26,485 bases of DNA. It comes from Dehalococcoidia bacterium UBA2160. Its GTDB lineage: Bacteria > Chloroflexota > Dehalococcoidia > Lucifugimonadales > UBA1123. The DNA is taken from NCBI GenBank assembly GCA_002328865.1, contig DCWO01000111.1, forward strand, positions 1 to 26,485, given 5' to 3'. Every line of letters begins with the position of its first letter. The first letter of the stretch is position 1. The notes under the pieces are model-generated. The model saw nothing but the letters and a program-made list of their open reading frames with translations. It was not told the origin of the DNA and made no database searches. Below are positions 7,392-15,903 of this stretch, one piece after another. Both the position numbers and the translations under genes were made by a program.

Positions 7392-9749
7392 ATGGTGTTC
7401 ACACTGGAGAATCGTCGAGCATCTGTCTTCAACATTGGTGAGGGCGACGGCGGCGGCGCCGATGTCTCCGGCAGCGAATTGGAGGCGTTCGAAGACTACG
7501 ACCTGATCTATCGAACGCTATGCGCGATATTGTTCAATTTCGTGCCTACATCGGGACATCCCGGAGGCAGCATCTCCGCTGGCCGGATGGTGCACGGAAT
7601 CATGTACAACCTGATGCGTTACGACCTGTCGGCGCCAGAGACCCCCGGCGAGGACATCCTGTGCTTCGCGGCGGGACACAAAGGCTTGGGACTGTACGCA
7701 AATTGGGCGCTGCGAAACGAGGTTGCCCGTGTGTCGGCGCCGTCGCTGTTGCCAGCGGACGATTCGTCCCAGATGCGCTTGGAAGACCTCTTGGGATACC
7801 GACGGAACCCGACGCAAGATACGCCGCTGTTCAAGCAGTTCGGCGCCAGGGCATTGGACGGACACCCGACGCCCGCCGTCCCGTTCGTGCCACTGGCCAC
7901 CGGGGCGTCCGGAGTTGGCACGGGTTCGGCGTTCGGGTTGGCGCTTGGCGCGTTGGACCGCTACGGTCGCGACAATGCCCCCGCGATCCACGTCATCGAA
8001 GGCGAAGGCGGCATGACCACCGGTCGCGTTGCCGAGTCGTTGGCGATGGCAAGTGCATCCGGGCTCAAAAACCTCGTGATGCACGTGGACTTCAACCAGG
8101 CTTCGATCGACTCCGATCAGGTCTGCCGAGAGGGCGACGTCCCGGGCGACTATGTTCAGTGGACCCCCGCGGAGCTCCTTTACCTGCACGATTGGAACGT
8201 GATCTCGGTGGAAGACGGTCACGACTTCGAGCAGGTGTTCGCGGCACAGCGACAGCTTGGCGCCATCGACAACGACCAGCCGTCGGCGATCGTTTACAAG
8301 ACCTCGAAGGGTTGGCGCTACGGTGTTTCTGGGAAGGCGTCTCATGGCGCCGGCCACGCCTTCTGCTCGGAAGGCTTCTATGCCGCGATGGCCGAGTTCG
8401 AGACGCGATTCGGAGTGACCTTTCCCCGCTTCGACGGCGCCACGGACCCGACGTCGGTAGAGAGGACCTACTGGGAGTTTCTGCTCGTGATCCGTCGGCT
8501 GCTCGATTCGGAGTCGAATATCGTCGACACTCTGGCGTCGAAGCTCAACGCCGCCCGTGACGGACTTGTCGAGCTTGGCCGTGCTCCTCGCGAGGGTGCC
8601 GGTGACGTTTCGGCGTTGTACGACAACGCCCGCGTGAACCCCGCCAAGCCGCCGGAAGTTCTGGCGTCGGAGCCCGGCGCCGCGACGACGCTGAGGGGCA
8701 CGCTCGGCGGAGTTCTGGACGAGCTCAACCGCGAGACCAACGGCGCACTATTCATCGGCGCGGCCGATCTGGCGGATTCAACCTCCGTGGGCGCCGGCAC
8801 GCGAAGCTTCCCAACCGGGTACTTCCACGGAGCGAACAACCCCGATGCGCGGCTGGTCTCCGTGGGAGGAATTACCGAAGACGCCATCGGCGCGGTGATG
8901 TCCGGTTTGTCCGCGTACGGGGCTCATGTGGGAGTCGGCTCCTCGTACGCCAGCTTCATAGCCGCACTCCAGCACGTTGCAGTGCGTCTGCACGGCATCG
9001 GAAGCACCGCACGAACCATGCGCACGGGCGAGCCGTACAGGCCGTACATCATGGTCTGCGCTCACGCCGGGTTCAAGACAGGCGAAGACGGCCCGACACA
9101 TGCTGAGCCCCAGGCTCTGCAACTGCTTCAGGGAAACTTCCCTCCGGGGATTTGCATCACGCTGACTCCGTGGGACCCTCAGGAGATCTGGCCGCTGTTG
9201 ACCACGGCCCTGCAAGCCCGCCCCGCAGTCGTCGCCGTCTTCGTGACACGACCGACTGAGCGCATAGTGGACCGCAAAGCCCTTGGCCTTCCCGATCCCG
9301 CTCAGGCTGTCAGCGGAGTCTACGCGCTTCGAACCGCTGACGCGTCCAAGCCCTCTGACGGCACCCTCGTGCTGCAGGAGAGCGGCGCGACGTACGCGTT
9401 TGTCGAGGAGGCCCTTCCGGTTTTGGACGAGCGCTCGTTCAACCTCAACGTGTATTACGTGTCCAGCAGCGAGCTGTTTGACCGGCTCACCGGGCCGGAG
9501 CGGGAAGCCGTCTTTCCGATGGCGCACAGGCTGGAGGCGATGGCCATCTCCGGGTTCACCCAACCGACTACGTATCGTTGGATCACGTCCGAGTTCGGTC
9601 GGGAGCACTCGCTGCACGGATATGGAATGGGACACTTTCCAGGCAGCGGACAGGCCCGGGCGGTGCTCAAGGAAGCGCAACTCGACGGCCCGAATCAGAT
9701 CCGCGCAATCGAGAAGTACGTGACTGAGTTGGCGCGCTCGCGAAGCTAG
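7392..9749 (+). CDS. Transketolase-like thiamine-diphosphate enzyme
   Basis: A 785-aa protein with transketolase domain order. The ThDP-binding half (about residues 30-330) has SGHPGGS (H56), GHKGLG (H96), DGHPT (H158) and a cofactor loop GEGG (204-207) followed by Asn235. The pyrimidine-binding half (about 430-610) has the catalytic Glu in ITED (E496) and GEDGPTH (564-570). A C-terminal transketolase domain follows. It would move two-carbon ketol units between sugars. Departures from canonical transketolase are GEG for GDG and TED for REH, so the substrate may differ and an orthodox tkt symbol is withheld. The ATG at 7392 has GAGAGG upstream. The stop codon TAG lies inside the left terminal repeat of a palindromic element, so the last residues may have been altered by that insertion. 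Confidence 0.88.
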   Translation: MVFTLENRRASVFNIGEGDGGGADVSGSELEAFEDYDLIYRTLCAILFNFVPTSGHPGGSISAGRMVHGIMYNLMRYDLSAPETPGEDILCFAAGHKGLGLYANWALRNEVARVSAPSLLPADDSSQMRLEDLLGYRRNPTQDTPLFKQFGARALDGHPTPAVPFVPLATGASGVGTGSAFGLALGALDRYGRDNAPAIHVIEGEGGMTTGRVAESLAMASASGLKNLVMHVDFNQASIDSDQVCREGDVPGDYVQWTPAELLYLHDWNVISVEDGHDFEQVFAAQRQLGAIDNDQPSAIVYKTSKGWRYGVSGKASHGAGHAFCSEGFYAAMAEFETRFGVTFPRFDGATDPTSVERTYWEFLLVIRRLLDSESNIVDTLASKLNAARDGLVELGRAPREGAGDVSALYDNARVNPAKPPEVLASEPGAATTLRGTLGGVLDELNRETNGALFIGAADLADSTSVGAGTRSFPTGYFHGANNPDARLVSVGGITEDAIGAVMSGLSAYGAHVGVGSSYASFIAALQHVAVRLHGIGSTARTMRTGEPYRPYIMVCAHAGFKTGEDGPTHAEPQALQLLQGNFPPGICITLTPWDPQEIWPLLTTALQARPAVVAVFVTRPTERIVDRKALGLPDPAQAVSGVYALRTADASKPSDGTLVLQESGATYAFVEEALPVLDERSFNLNVYYVSSSELFDRLTGPEREAVFPMAHRLEAMAISGFTQPTTYRWITSEFGREHSLHGYGMGHFPGSGQARAVLKEAQLDGPNQIRAIEKYVTELARSRS

Positions 9750-9909
9750 CGTCCCGAGTAAGAAGTTCGTATGACAATGTCGCGAGCCGTCGACAAGCTC
9801 AGGCCGAACGGAGTAGGTGTTGTTCCGTTCGTGGTGAGCCTGTCGAACCATCCCGACGTTTTCGCTTGCTTCGGGATTAATCCATCGATTTGCGACTCGG
9901 GACACTAGC
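9745..9909. repeat. 165-bp palindromic MITE/REP-like element with 15-bp terminal inverted repeats
   Basis: The left end GCTAGCGTCCCGAGT (9745-9759) and the right end ACTCGGGACACTAGC (9895-9909) are inverted repeats with one mismatch. Inside lies an imperfect dyad of about 23-bp arms (9789-9811 and 9825-9848). A smaller dyad, ATCCCGA/TCGGGAT, lies at 9850-9856 and 9870-9876. Minus-strand translation gives VRQAHHERN and SVRPELVDG, phrases I recognise from predicted proteins that run through dispersed palindromic repeats in many bacterial genomes. No target-site duplication is obvious and there is no transposase. The left repeat carries the TAG stop of the upstream gene. No second copy is in the window. 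Confidence 0.75.
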
Positions 9910-9967
9910 GCCGTCTGAGCCTGGCTGGCGGCTGCAAGTCGATGTTCGTCGACCGGCACCGTCGGCG

Positions 9968-11068
9968 TCACTCACCCGACCCCGTGCGACCCAGCGCGTC
10001 CGTCCGCTCGACGAGCCGCTCTGACCACTCGCGGACGTTGCGTACGAATTCCGGTCCGATGAGGTCTTGGAGGGTCATCTGTGACCAGAGACCGGCGGTT
10101 ACCGTGTAGGCTCGAGCCAGGTTTCGGTCGGACAACAGGTCGTCCAACGAGTAATCGGAAACGCCAAACTCAGTCAGGGCGCTGTGGTAATTTCGAGCGA
10201 GGCAGTCGGTCTCTTCTATCCAGGCATCGTCGTTATCGAAGGTGCGGTACTCGGGAACGATGTCGAGAAAACAGGCGATGTCGAAGCCCGGTCTCATTCG
10301 GGCAGCGAGCTGCCAGTCGAACAGGACCGCAGAGTCCCGTGATTTGTCATCAAACGCGAAGTTGTTGATCCACGGATCGCCATGGACGAGCGTGACCGGC
10401 GGCCTCGACAGGCGCGATATGGCGCTAGGCAAGTCCTGGAGAGCAGACTCGATGATGGCGGCCGCGCGATCTGCTAGTACGCACGGAAATCGCTGGTCGA
10501 GACTGTCGAGCCAAGCTCGGATGCATCGAGCATACGGCTTGACGCGGTCGCGCCAATCGAGCCAAGCTTTCTGCTGCAACATCGGATTGTTCCACATCGA
10601 GGCGTGCAATCTGGCCAACGAGCGCAGGGCGTTGCGGGCATCGTCGAGCGAAACGCCAGGGCGTCCAAGGCGCATCCGCCCGAGGTCCTCTATCAGCACG
10701 GCGCCGGTTCGGTTTTCAATGTCGTAGGCGCTGAAGTAGCATTGAGGCGTTCGAGCATCGACGTGGTTGGCGAGCTCGCGATAGAATTTCGCTTCGGTGA
10801 CGGGCATGCCCATGTCTGTCATGATCCGATGCGCGTCGGTCCCTTTTCGTGGCGGCAGCTTGGCGATGAGCGACACCGGCGCTGATGACTCGTGTGTGTC
10901 GTATGAGAGCGACACTCGAAAGACCGAGCCGCCCGAGCCTCCTTCGATGGGCGTTACCGTGACGGACGCCACCTTGGAGCGGCCAATGGCTCCTGCTTGG
11001 CGAAGAGTGGCGTCGAGCCACTGTGTCGAGAGGTCATTTCGTGTGTGCGAGAAGTCGGCGTTTGCCAT
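9968..11068 (-). CDS. Aminoglycoside phosphotransferase / ecdysteroid-kinase-like small-molecule kinase
   Basis: A 366-aa protein-kinase-like-fold phosphotransferase. An N-lobe Lys (K70 in LIAKLPP) pairs with a helix-C Glu (E92 in TEAKFYREL). The Brenner motif H229-G-D231-x4-N236 supplies the catalytic Asp, and D251 in FDWQLA binds metal. The length and the long helical region between residues 130 and 220 resemble the ecdysteroid-kinase-like group and choline/macrolide kinases more than classical antibiotic-resistance enzymes; the substrate is unknown. The ATG at 11068 has GGGAAA upstream; a TTG five codons earlier is the alternative. It is isolated: the upstream side is a long gap, and the downstream side is the palindromic repeat. 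Confidence 0.85.
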   Translation of the reverse strand: MANADFSHTRNDLSTQWLDATLRQAGAIGRSKVASVTVTPIEGGSGGSVFRVSLSYDTHESSAPVSLIAKLPPRKGTDAHRIMTDMGMPVTEAKFYRELANHVDARTPQCYFSAYDIENRTGAVLIEDLGRMRLGRPGVSLDDARNALRSLARLHASMWNNPMLQQKAWLDWRDRVKPYARCIRAWLDSLDQRFPCVLADRAAAIIESALQDLPSAISRLSRPPVTLVHGDPWINNFAFDDKSRDSAVLFDWQLAARMRPGFDIACFLDIVPEYRTFDNDDAWIEETDCLARNYHSALTEFGVSDYSLDDLLSDRNLARAYTVTAGLWSQMTLQDLIGPEFVRNVREWSERLVERTDALGRTGSGE

Positions 11069-12218
11069 CGAAGCATTTCCCAATCCGTTGTCTGACAGAG
11101 CGCATTGCAGGTTTCGCGTGTGCTTTTGGCGCGCAATGGCTACACGGCAATGCTACCCGATCTCGAATCGGATTGCTCACGAGGGCCAATGTTTCGCTTT
11201 CCAGCGACGTTCGGTGGAGGAGAGTGACCATCGCGTTCTGCATTCGAGGCTCACCTGTACGTGTGGGGCGGGATACAGATATCTGAGAACCCTGGATGAG
11301 AACACCACCGGAGGCCCGCCGGAGAAGGCGGCTCCTCCTCGTCGGCGCGGGTTGAATTGGTTCAGAACCGGATTCTGAAGGTGAACTTGCGCATTCCGGC
11401 ATCACCGAAAGCAAAGTCGATACCCGCGCCACGCCCGTCCACGCCCCCTGTTCTGCCAATGCGGGCAAGGAAATCGGCGAAAATTCAGGCATTACTGCCA
11501 AGAATTTGGCGGGTCGCTGCCAAATGCCTGTAGTTGGGCAGCATTGCCTACTGGAAACAGACATCTGAGCCTTCTCTCCATGCTGGAGCATGACAGAACG
11601 TTGGTTTCCGCATTGACGATTGCCTTCCAGGACCGGTCAACGGCTCCGGCGTTGTGGAGAAACCGGTCGATCCATCATGTGGTGAAACCCTCCAGTTCTT
11701 TCGAAACCTTGGCGTTCTTCAACAAAGCATCTCCAGCGGCCGCGCCGAGACGACGATAGCGCCCGCGTTGCACTCGTTAGTGGCCGACTGCGATCGATGC
11801 GCGATCTCAACCAAGCTCCGATCGGCTGCACACTCACCGGCGCCATTATGCCTGCCGCGACCGGTCTTCAGCCAATATTGCCTACGGGATCCGCGTTTCA
11901 GCGAAGCGGCTGTGGCCTTGTCCTGCCGCAAATGTGGCATGTATCAGCCATAGGAAATATCAGAAAGTCCTTGATAGTTGTCAGCCGCTATTGTCTTAAT
12001 GGCTCGTTGATGGGTCCATAATGAAGACAATACTCGGTCGTGGTGCGCCTTCTTCAGGCAAGCCATGTGACGGCAGAGAACGGCACGTTGATCGTTGGGC
12101 GGCGCTTCCCGTACCCGATAACGCGTCCCGTGTATTGAGAGTGAAAGCAGATACGGTCTTGATTGCCGCTGAGACATAACCAGCAGACACAAACCTGACC
12201 GGACTGCGACGCGCCAAC
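11069..12218. other. 1.15-kb region without a convincing gene
   Basis: It separates the kinase gene (-) from the sensor kinase (+). Several frames stay open for 60-185 codons, but none has a ribosome binding site or a recognisable domain, and the longest are Arg/Ser/Pro-rich as expected of chance frames in GC-rich DNA. A 52-codon frame at 12021-12179 ends just before the sensor kinase and lacks a binding site. The stretch 11361-11530 is rich in inverted repeats, one of them a perfect 7-bp dyad TTCAGAA-CCGGA-TTCTGAA (11361-11379). The region may hold decayed genes or a dispersed repeat. Confidence 0.55.
11486..11530. repeat. Nested inverted repeat (stem-loop)
   Basis: The outer arms CAGGCATT (11486-11493) and AATGCCTG (11523-11530) are perfect complements. 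Inside, GCCAA-GAAT-TTGGC (11497-11510) forms a five-pair stem with a four-base loop. It lies in a long non-coding stretch and could be part of a dispersed repeat or a structured transcript. Confidence 0.5.
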
Positions 12219-14366
12219 GTGAAGCTTGTAGTGTTGACGCTCATGCTGTTGGCAGCCGTTCTGGCGATGGACCTGTACTTGCCCCTTGGCGTAGCAGGCG
12301 GTGTGCCATACGTCGCGGTAGTCTTAGTATCGCTCGGCGCTAGAAAGCCACGATGGACGACGGCAGTGGCTGCCATCGGGAGCACATTGACGATAGTCGG
12401 ATTGTTGTTCTCTCCAGGCGGCGGTACGCTTTGGGTGGTGCTTGTCAACAGAGCGTTGGCGTTGGGAGCGATCTGGGGGACTGCCGCACTTTCGTTGCTT
12501 GCGCGGTTCCGATCAACCGCTGACGACTCTGGCAGATTGGTCGGCGACGGCGTCGCATTGAACCAATTGGCGCGAACGGTTAATTCTTCTCTGGAACCCA
12601 CTGAAGTCGGCAAGGCGTTCGTCGAACAGATCGGCCGGTTGATCCGATGGGAAACCATCACGGTCCACACGATCGATCCTGACCTCGGGTTGCTCGCGAG
12701 TGAGTACAGGGCTGGCGCGGCGGCAACGCATAGCCGCTCAGGGTCACCTGCGATCGCGGAATCGTTTACCTTGGACCCTGGAACGCTGCATTCTGGCCGC
12801 CTGGTGAACACCGTCGACGGAGGCGATCTGGACGAGGTGTTTTCGCCGCTCACGGTTTTGTACGAGCGAGGCCTTCGCTCTTTTCTAGTCACTCCGTTGA
12901 ATTTCGACGACAGGCTCATCGGTGTTCTCACTCTCGCCTTGTCAACCCAGGATGGATACACGAACCGTGATCTCGACGTGGCTGCTCAATCCGGCGCTCA
13001 CCTGGCCGTCGCGATTGCCAACGCACGAGTGCATCAGGAGCGAAAGCGGCAGGCGTACGAGCGTTCCGTCGTTGCTGAGATTGGCTTGGCCATCAACTCA
13101 TCGCCGAATATACGGGAGGCCTACGACAAGTTCGTTGAGGAGGCGCACAAGATCGTCCCGTTTGATCGGCTGGCTTTCGGCGCCGTCGATGCCGAACGGC
13201 GGTTCATCCTAGCCCATTACTCGCACGAATCGGGGAAACGGCTCCCCGTGACAGAGCGGCCGGTTCCTCTACAAGGAACGCAGGCGGGCGAGGCCATCCT
13301 GCGTAGAGAAGCCGTCGTTGCTCATCCGCACGATAGAGACGAAGTCAATACTCGCTCCCCTTCGCTCACAAAATTGTATGACGAAGGATTTCGTTCGTTC
13401 CTCAGCGTACCTCTTTTCAGATCGGACATTGCAATTGGGGTGCTAGGGCTGCGATCCCGGCAGTCCAACGCTTACACCTACCGGTACGTCGCGCTCGTGG
13501 AACGCATCGCCAGACAGATCGCTGGACCCGTCGGCAACGCCCAACTTTTTGCCGAACTCGAACAGACCGAAAAAGAGCTCCGAAAGTCTCGCGAACAGTG
13601 GAGCTCTTTGATGGAAAACACCCCCGACGGGATCTACATCATCGACCCTGAATACAATATGCAGTTCGTGAACCGGACGTTCAGCGGCCAGCATCCGCGA
13701 GAGTTGTTCGATCGAAGCGTGTTCGAGTTCATCCCGCTGAAGTATCACGCCACGGCGCGTTCGGTATACGATCGTGCAATGGAAACCGGCGAACCGGGCA
13801 ACTACGAGATGGACGGTGTGGGCCCGCCTGGCGCTGAAATCTCCGTGAGTTGTCGGGTGGGTCCGATATTCGACGACGGCAAAATCACGGCATTGAGCAT
13901 CATCGCCACCGACATTACCGAACAGAAGGAATTGCAGGCACGGTTCATTCAGTCGCAAAAGATGGATGCGATCGGGACTCTTGCGGGCGGAGTGGCACAT
14001 GATTTCAACAACCTGCTGACCGCTATCGGAGGGTATGCCGCCCTGGGGGCAGACGACTCGCAGTCCGAAGGTCTGCTGGACCACTACTTCAATGAAATCA
14101 TTACCGCAACGGATCGCGCGGCGCATCTTACACGCCAGCTCTTGGCATTCTCTCGCAAGCAAAATTCAGCCCCGGCCAGATTGGATCTTAACAAGTTGCT
14201 ATTGGAGATGGGCGCCATGATCCGGCGGTTGATCGGTGAGAACATCGAGGTCGTCAGCCTGCCGCACCCTATGCCGGTTGTGATCGAGGCCGACCCCGGA
14301 CAGGTCGAACAGGTGTTGGTCAATCTGGTCGTTAACGCGCGAGACGCCATGCCCGACGGGGGGTAA
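12219..14366 (+). CDS. Hybrid sensor histidine kinase, N-terminal part (frame broken at the end)
   Basis: 715 codons of a membrane sensor kinase. It has three to four N-terminal helices (residues 1-95), two GAF domains (about 105-270 and 285-445), a PAS domain (about 455-575) and a HisKA dimerisation domain with phosphorylated His594 in GGVAHDFNN. The start of the ATPase domain follows, with the N-box ending NARDAMPDGG. There the frame hits TAA directly after six G. Reading five G instead continues without a break into the rest of the ATPase domain and a receiver domain up to 15084, so the intact gene would encode about 954 aa. The GTG at 12219 is the first usable start after an in-frame stop at 12177. 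As written, this product would lack a working ATPase. Signal and target are unknown. Confidence 0.85.
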   Translation: MKLVVLTLMLLAAVLAMDLYLPLGVAGGVPYVAVVLVSLGARKPRWTTAVAAIGSTLTIVGLLFSPGGGTLWVVLVNRALALGAIWGTAALSLLARFRSTADDSGRLVGDGVALNQLARTVNSSLEPTEVGKAFVEQIGRLIRWETITVHTIDPDLGLLASEYRAGAAATHSRSGSPAIAESFTLDPGTLHSGRLVNTVDGGDLDEVFSPLTVLYERGLRSFLVTPLNFDDRLIGVLTLALSTQDGYTNRDLDVAAQSGAHLAVAIANARVHQERKRQAYERSVVAEIGLAINSSPNIREAYDKFVEEAHKIVPFDRLAFGAVDAERRFILAHYSHESGKRLPVTERPVPLQGTQAGEAILRREAVVAHPHDRDEVNTRSPSLTKLYDEGFRSFLSVPLFRSDIAIGVLGLRSRQSNAYTYRYVALVERIARQIAGPVGNAQLFAELEQTEKELRKSREQWSSLMENTPDGIYIIDPEYNMQFVNRTFSGQHPRELFDRSVFEFIPLKYHATARSVYDRAMETGEPGNYEMDGVGPPGAEISVSCRVGPIFDDGKITALSIIATDITEQKELQARFIQSQKMDAIGTLAGGVAHDFNNLLTAIGGYAALGADDSQSEGLLDHYFNEIITATDRAAHLTRQLLAFSRKQNSAPARLDLNKLLLEMGAMIRRLIGENIEVVSLPHPMPVVIEADPGQVEQVLVNLVVNARDAMPDGG
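14358..14363 (+). other. Run of six G causing a one-base frameshift in the sensor kinase
   Basis: GAC-GGG-GGG-TAA ends the first frame. With five G it reads GAC-GGG-GGT-AAG, giving DGGKVTIET, the normal continuation of a histidine-kinase ATPase domain. Possible explanations are a sequencing or assembly error, a real inactivating mutation, phase variation, or transcriptional slippage. Confidence 0.9.
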
Positions 14367-14448
14367 GGTCACAATCGAAACGACGATTGAACAGTGGGAT
14401 GTTGATCGGCTCCGGCAACACACTGACGCGAGTCCGGGTCCGTATGCC

Positions 14449-15084
14449 ATGTTGGCCGTGCACGACAACGGCATCGGCATGCGGGACGACGTCAAGAACC
14501 GAGTTTTCGAGCCGTTTTTCACCACGAAAGGGGTCGGCAAAGGCACTGGCCTTGGGTTGTCGACCTGCTACGGCATCGTCAAGCAGAACGGCGGTTTTAT
14601 CAAAGTGAAGAGCGAGCAAGGCCAAGGTGCTTCGTTTGAAGCATTCTTTCCTGCCGCTAAAGGCGCCGAGTCGTCCCCGAAGGCAGAACCTGACGTCAAC
14701 GAACTGCCCACGGGAACCGAGACCGTGCTCGTGGTGGAAGACGAGCCACTGGTAAGAGAAATCGCGACGAGTACGCTTCATCGCCAAGGTTACAACATGC
14801 TGGTGGCGGGCAATGGCCTCGACGCTCTGCGGATCGTGGACCAATCCGCTTTGGGAGCGATATCGCTGGTCGTAACCGATGTCGTGATGCCTCTGATGGG
14901 CGGCAAGGAACTCGCCGAACGTCTTGCCGAATGTCATCCTTTGATCAAAGTTATGTTCACTTCAGGGTACACGGACGACCAGTTCTCTCAGGCCGAGATG
15001 ATCAGCGAGCGCGCCGCGTTCGTCAGGAAGCCGTTCAAACCCGCGGAGTTGGCGCGCAAAGTCAGGGAAGTGCTGGACCGGTGA
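14449..15084 (+). CDS. Hybrid sensor kinase, C-terminal part: ATPase remainder and receiver domain
   Basis: Continuation of the sensor kinase after the frameshift. Coding similarity actually begins at 14365; 14449 is only the first ATG of this frame, and no clear ribosome binding site precedes it. It carries the ATPase G1 box DNGIGM, the F box FEPFFTTK and the G2 box GTGLGLS, so with the upstream part the catalytic domain is complete. A receiver domain follows (about residues 93-211) with acidic EDE, the phosphoryl-accepting Asp in VVTDVVMP (codon 14878-14880) and Lys in RKPFKP. Kinase plus receiver in one chain marks a hybrid kinase. The adjacent CheX-like phosphatase could act on this receiver. 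Confidence 0.85.
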   Translation: MLAVHDNGIGMRDDVKNRVFEPFFTTKGVGKGTGLGLSTCYGIVKQNGGFIKVKSEQGQGASFEAFFPAAKGAESSPKAEPDVNELPTGTETVLVVEDEPLVREIATSTLHRQGYNMLVAGNGLDALRIVDQSALGAISLVVTDVVMPLMGGKELAERLAECHPLIKVMFTSGYTDDQFSQAEMISERAAFVRKPFKPAELARKVREVLDR

Positions 15085-15345
15085 GTCGCCGTGTTTCTTG
15101 CCAGCAGGGCGGTTAGTTGCTCGAACGCCGGCTCTCGACTTTCAGACATTCGGTCTCCCGATTCGCTCCACACCGACCAGAATCAACGATCTCGGGCATT
15201 GCAGGTCAATTCCTGGCGGAACCCCGCCACATCATTGCACGACGATGCCGTTTAACGAGAAAGGCACTGGGGTTACCGTAGTGTTTGTGGACGCGTATGG
15301 CGCGCTGGATGGTGCGTCTGGATTGTGCAGATTGAGAGTGGTCGT

Positions 15346-15819
15346 ATGAAGCAAGAATTCGTTAACCCCTTCCTTTCGTCAGCAAAGCTGGTGTGGGAAA
15401 AAGAGTTGGGAATGTCCGTGGAATTGACCTCCGCCTCCGCGGTGGACACGAGATTCCTGACCGAGGACGTCACCGCAAGCATCGGCCTGAGCGGAGAACT
15501 GGTGGGCACCGTCTTGTACGGTTTTCCGACTCCTACTGCCAGGGAGATCATGAACGTTATGGTCGGCGAAGAAGTCGATGCCGAATCCGAGCTTGCGCAG
15601 TCGGCGCTAGGCGAACTGGCCAATATGGTCGCAGGCAATGCCGCGACATTACTGTCGAACGCCGGTTACACTTGCGACATAACCCCGCCGATCATCATCT
15701 CGGCGGCAGGCACGATAATCTCCACGCTGGGCCGGCCTCAACTAAAGGTCGACTTTACAAGCACCGTCGGGCCGATGAGCATCCGGATCGACTTCTCCGA
15801 GAGCCCGAACCACGGGTAG
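15346..15819 (+). CDS. CheX-family phosphatase-like protein
   Basis: A 157-aa protein of CheX length. The catalytic E-x-x-N pattern of the CheC/CheX/FliY family is present as E90-L-A-N93, inside the family's typical LGELANMVAGNA helix. CheX removes phosphate from CheY-type receivers. The ATG at 15346 is chosen because homologues begin near MKQEFVNPFL and GAGAG lies upstream; a start seven codons earlier is possible. No chemotaxis or flagellar gene is in the window. It follows a hybrid sensor kinase by 261 bp on the same strand, so the kinase's receiver domain is a plausible substrate (inference). Confidence 0.85.
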   Translation: MKQEFVNPFLSSAKLVWEKELGMSVELTSASAVDTRFLTEDVTASIGLSGELVGTVLYGFPTPTAREIMNVMVGEEVDAESELAQSALGELANMVAGNAATLLSNAGYTCDITPPIIISAAGTIISTLGRPQLKVDFTSTVGPMSIRIDFSESPNHG

Positions 15820-15903
15820 TCTGTTCGGGAAGCCGGTCCCGGCGGTTCTCGACCTACATCTCGATCGCAGATTATCGCCGAGGCATGCCGTCTCTCGTTC
15901 GTT

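Noticed and set aside
8778..9971. 397-codon minus-strand frame over the transketolase 3' part and the palindromic repeat
   Set aside because: No start signal, and its recognisable peptide phrases come from the repeat. The + strand has all transketolase motifs.
11654..11953. 99-codon + strand frame with several cysteines
   Set aside because: No ribosome binding site, no domain pattern, GTG/TTG-type start. Left as part of the non-coding stretch.
12021..12179. 52-codon frame just before the sensor kinase
   Set aside because: No ribosome binding site, no recognisable product, and a stop before the kinase GTG. Could be leader sequence.
11996..12961. 321-codon minus-strand frame
   Set aside because: Antisense to the membrane and first GAF part of the sensor kinase, with Ser/Thr/Arg-rich composition.
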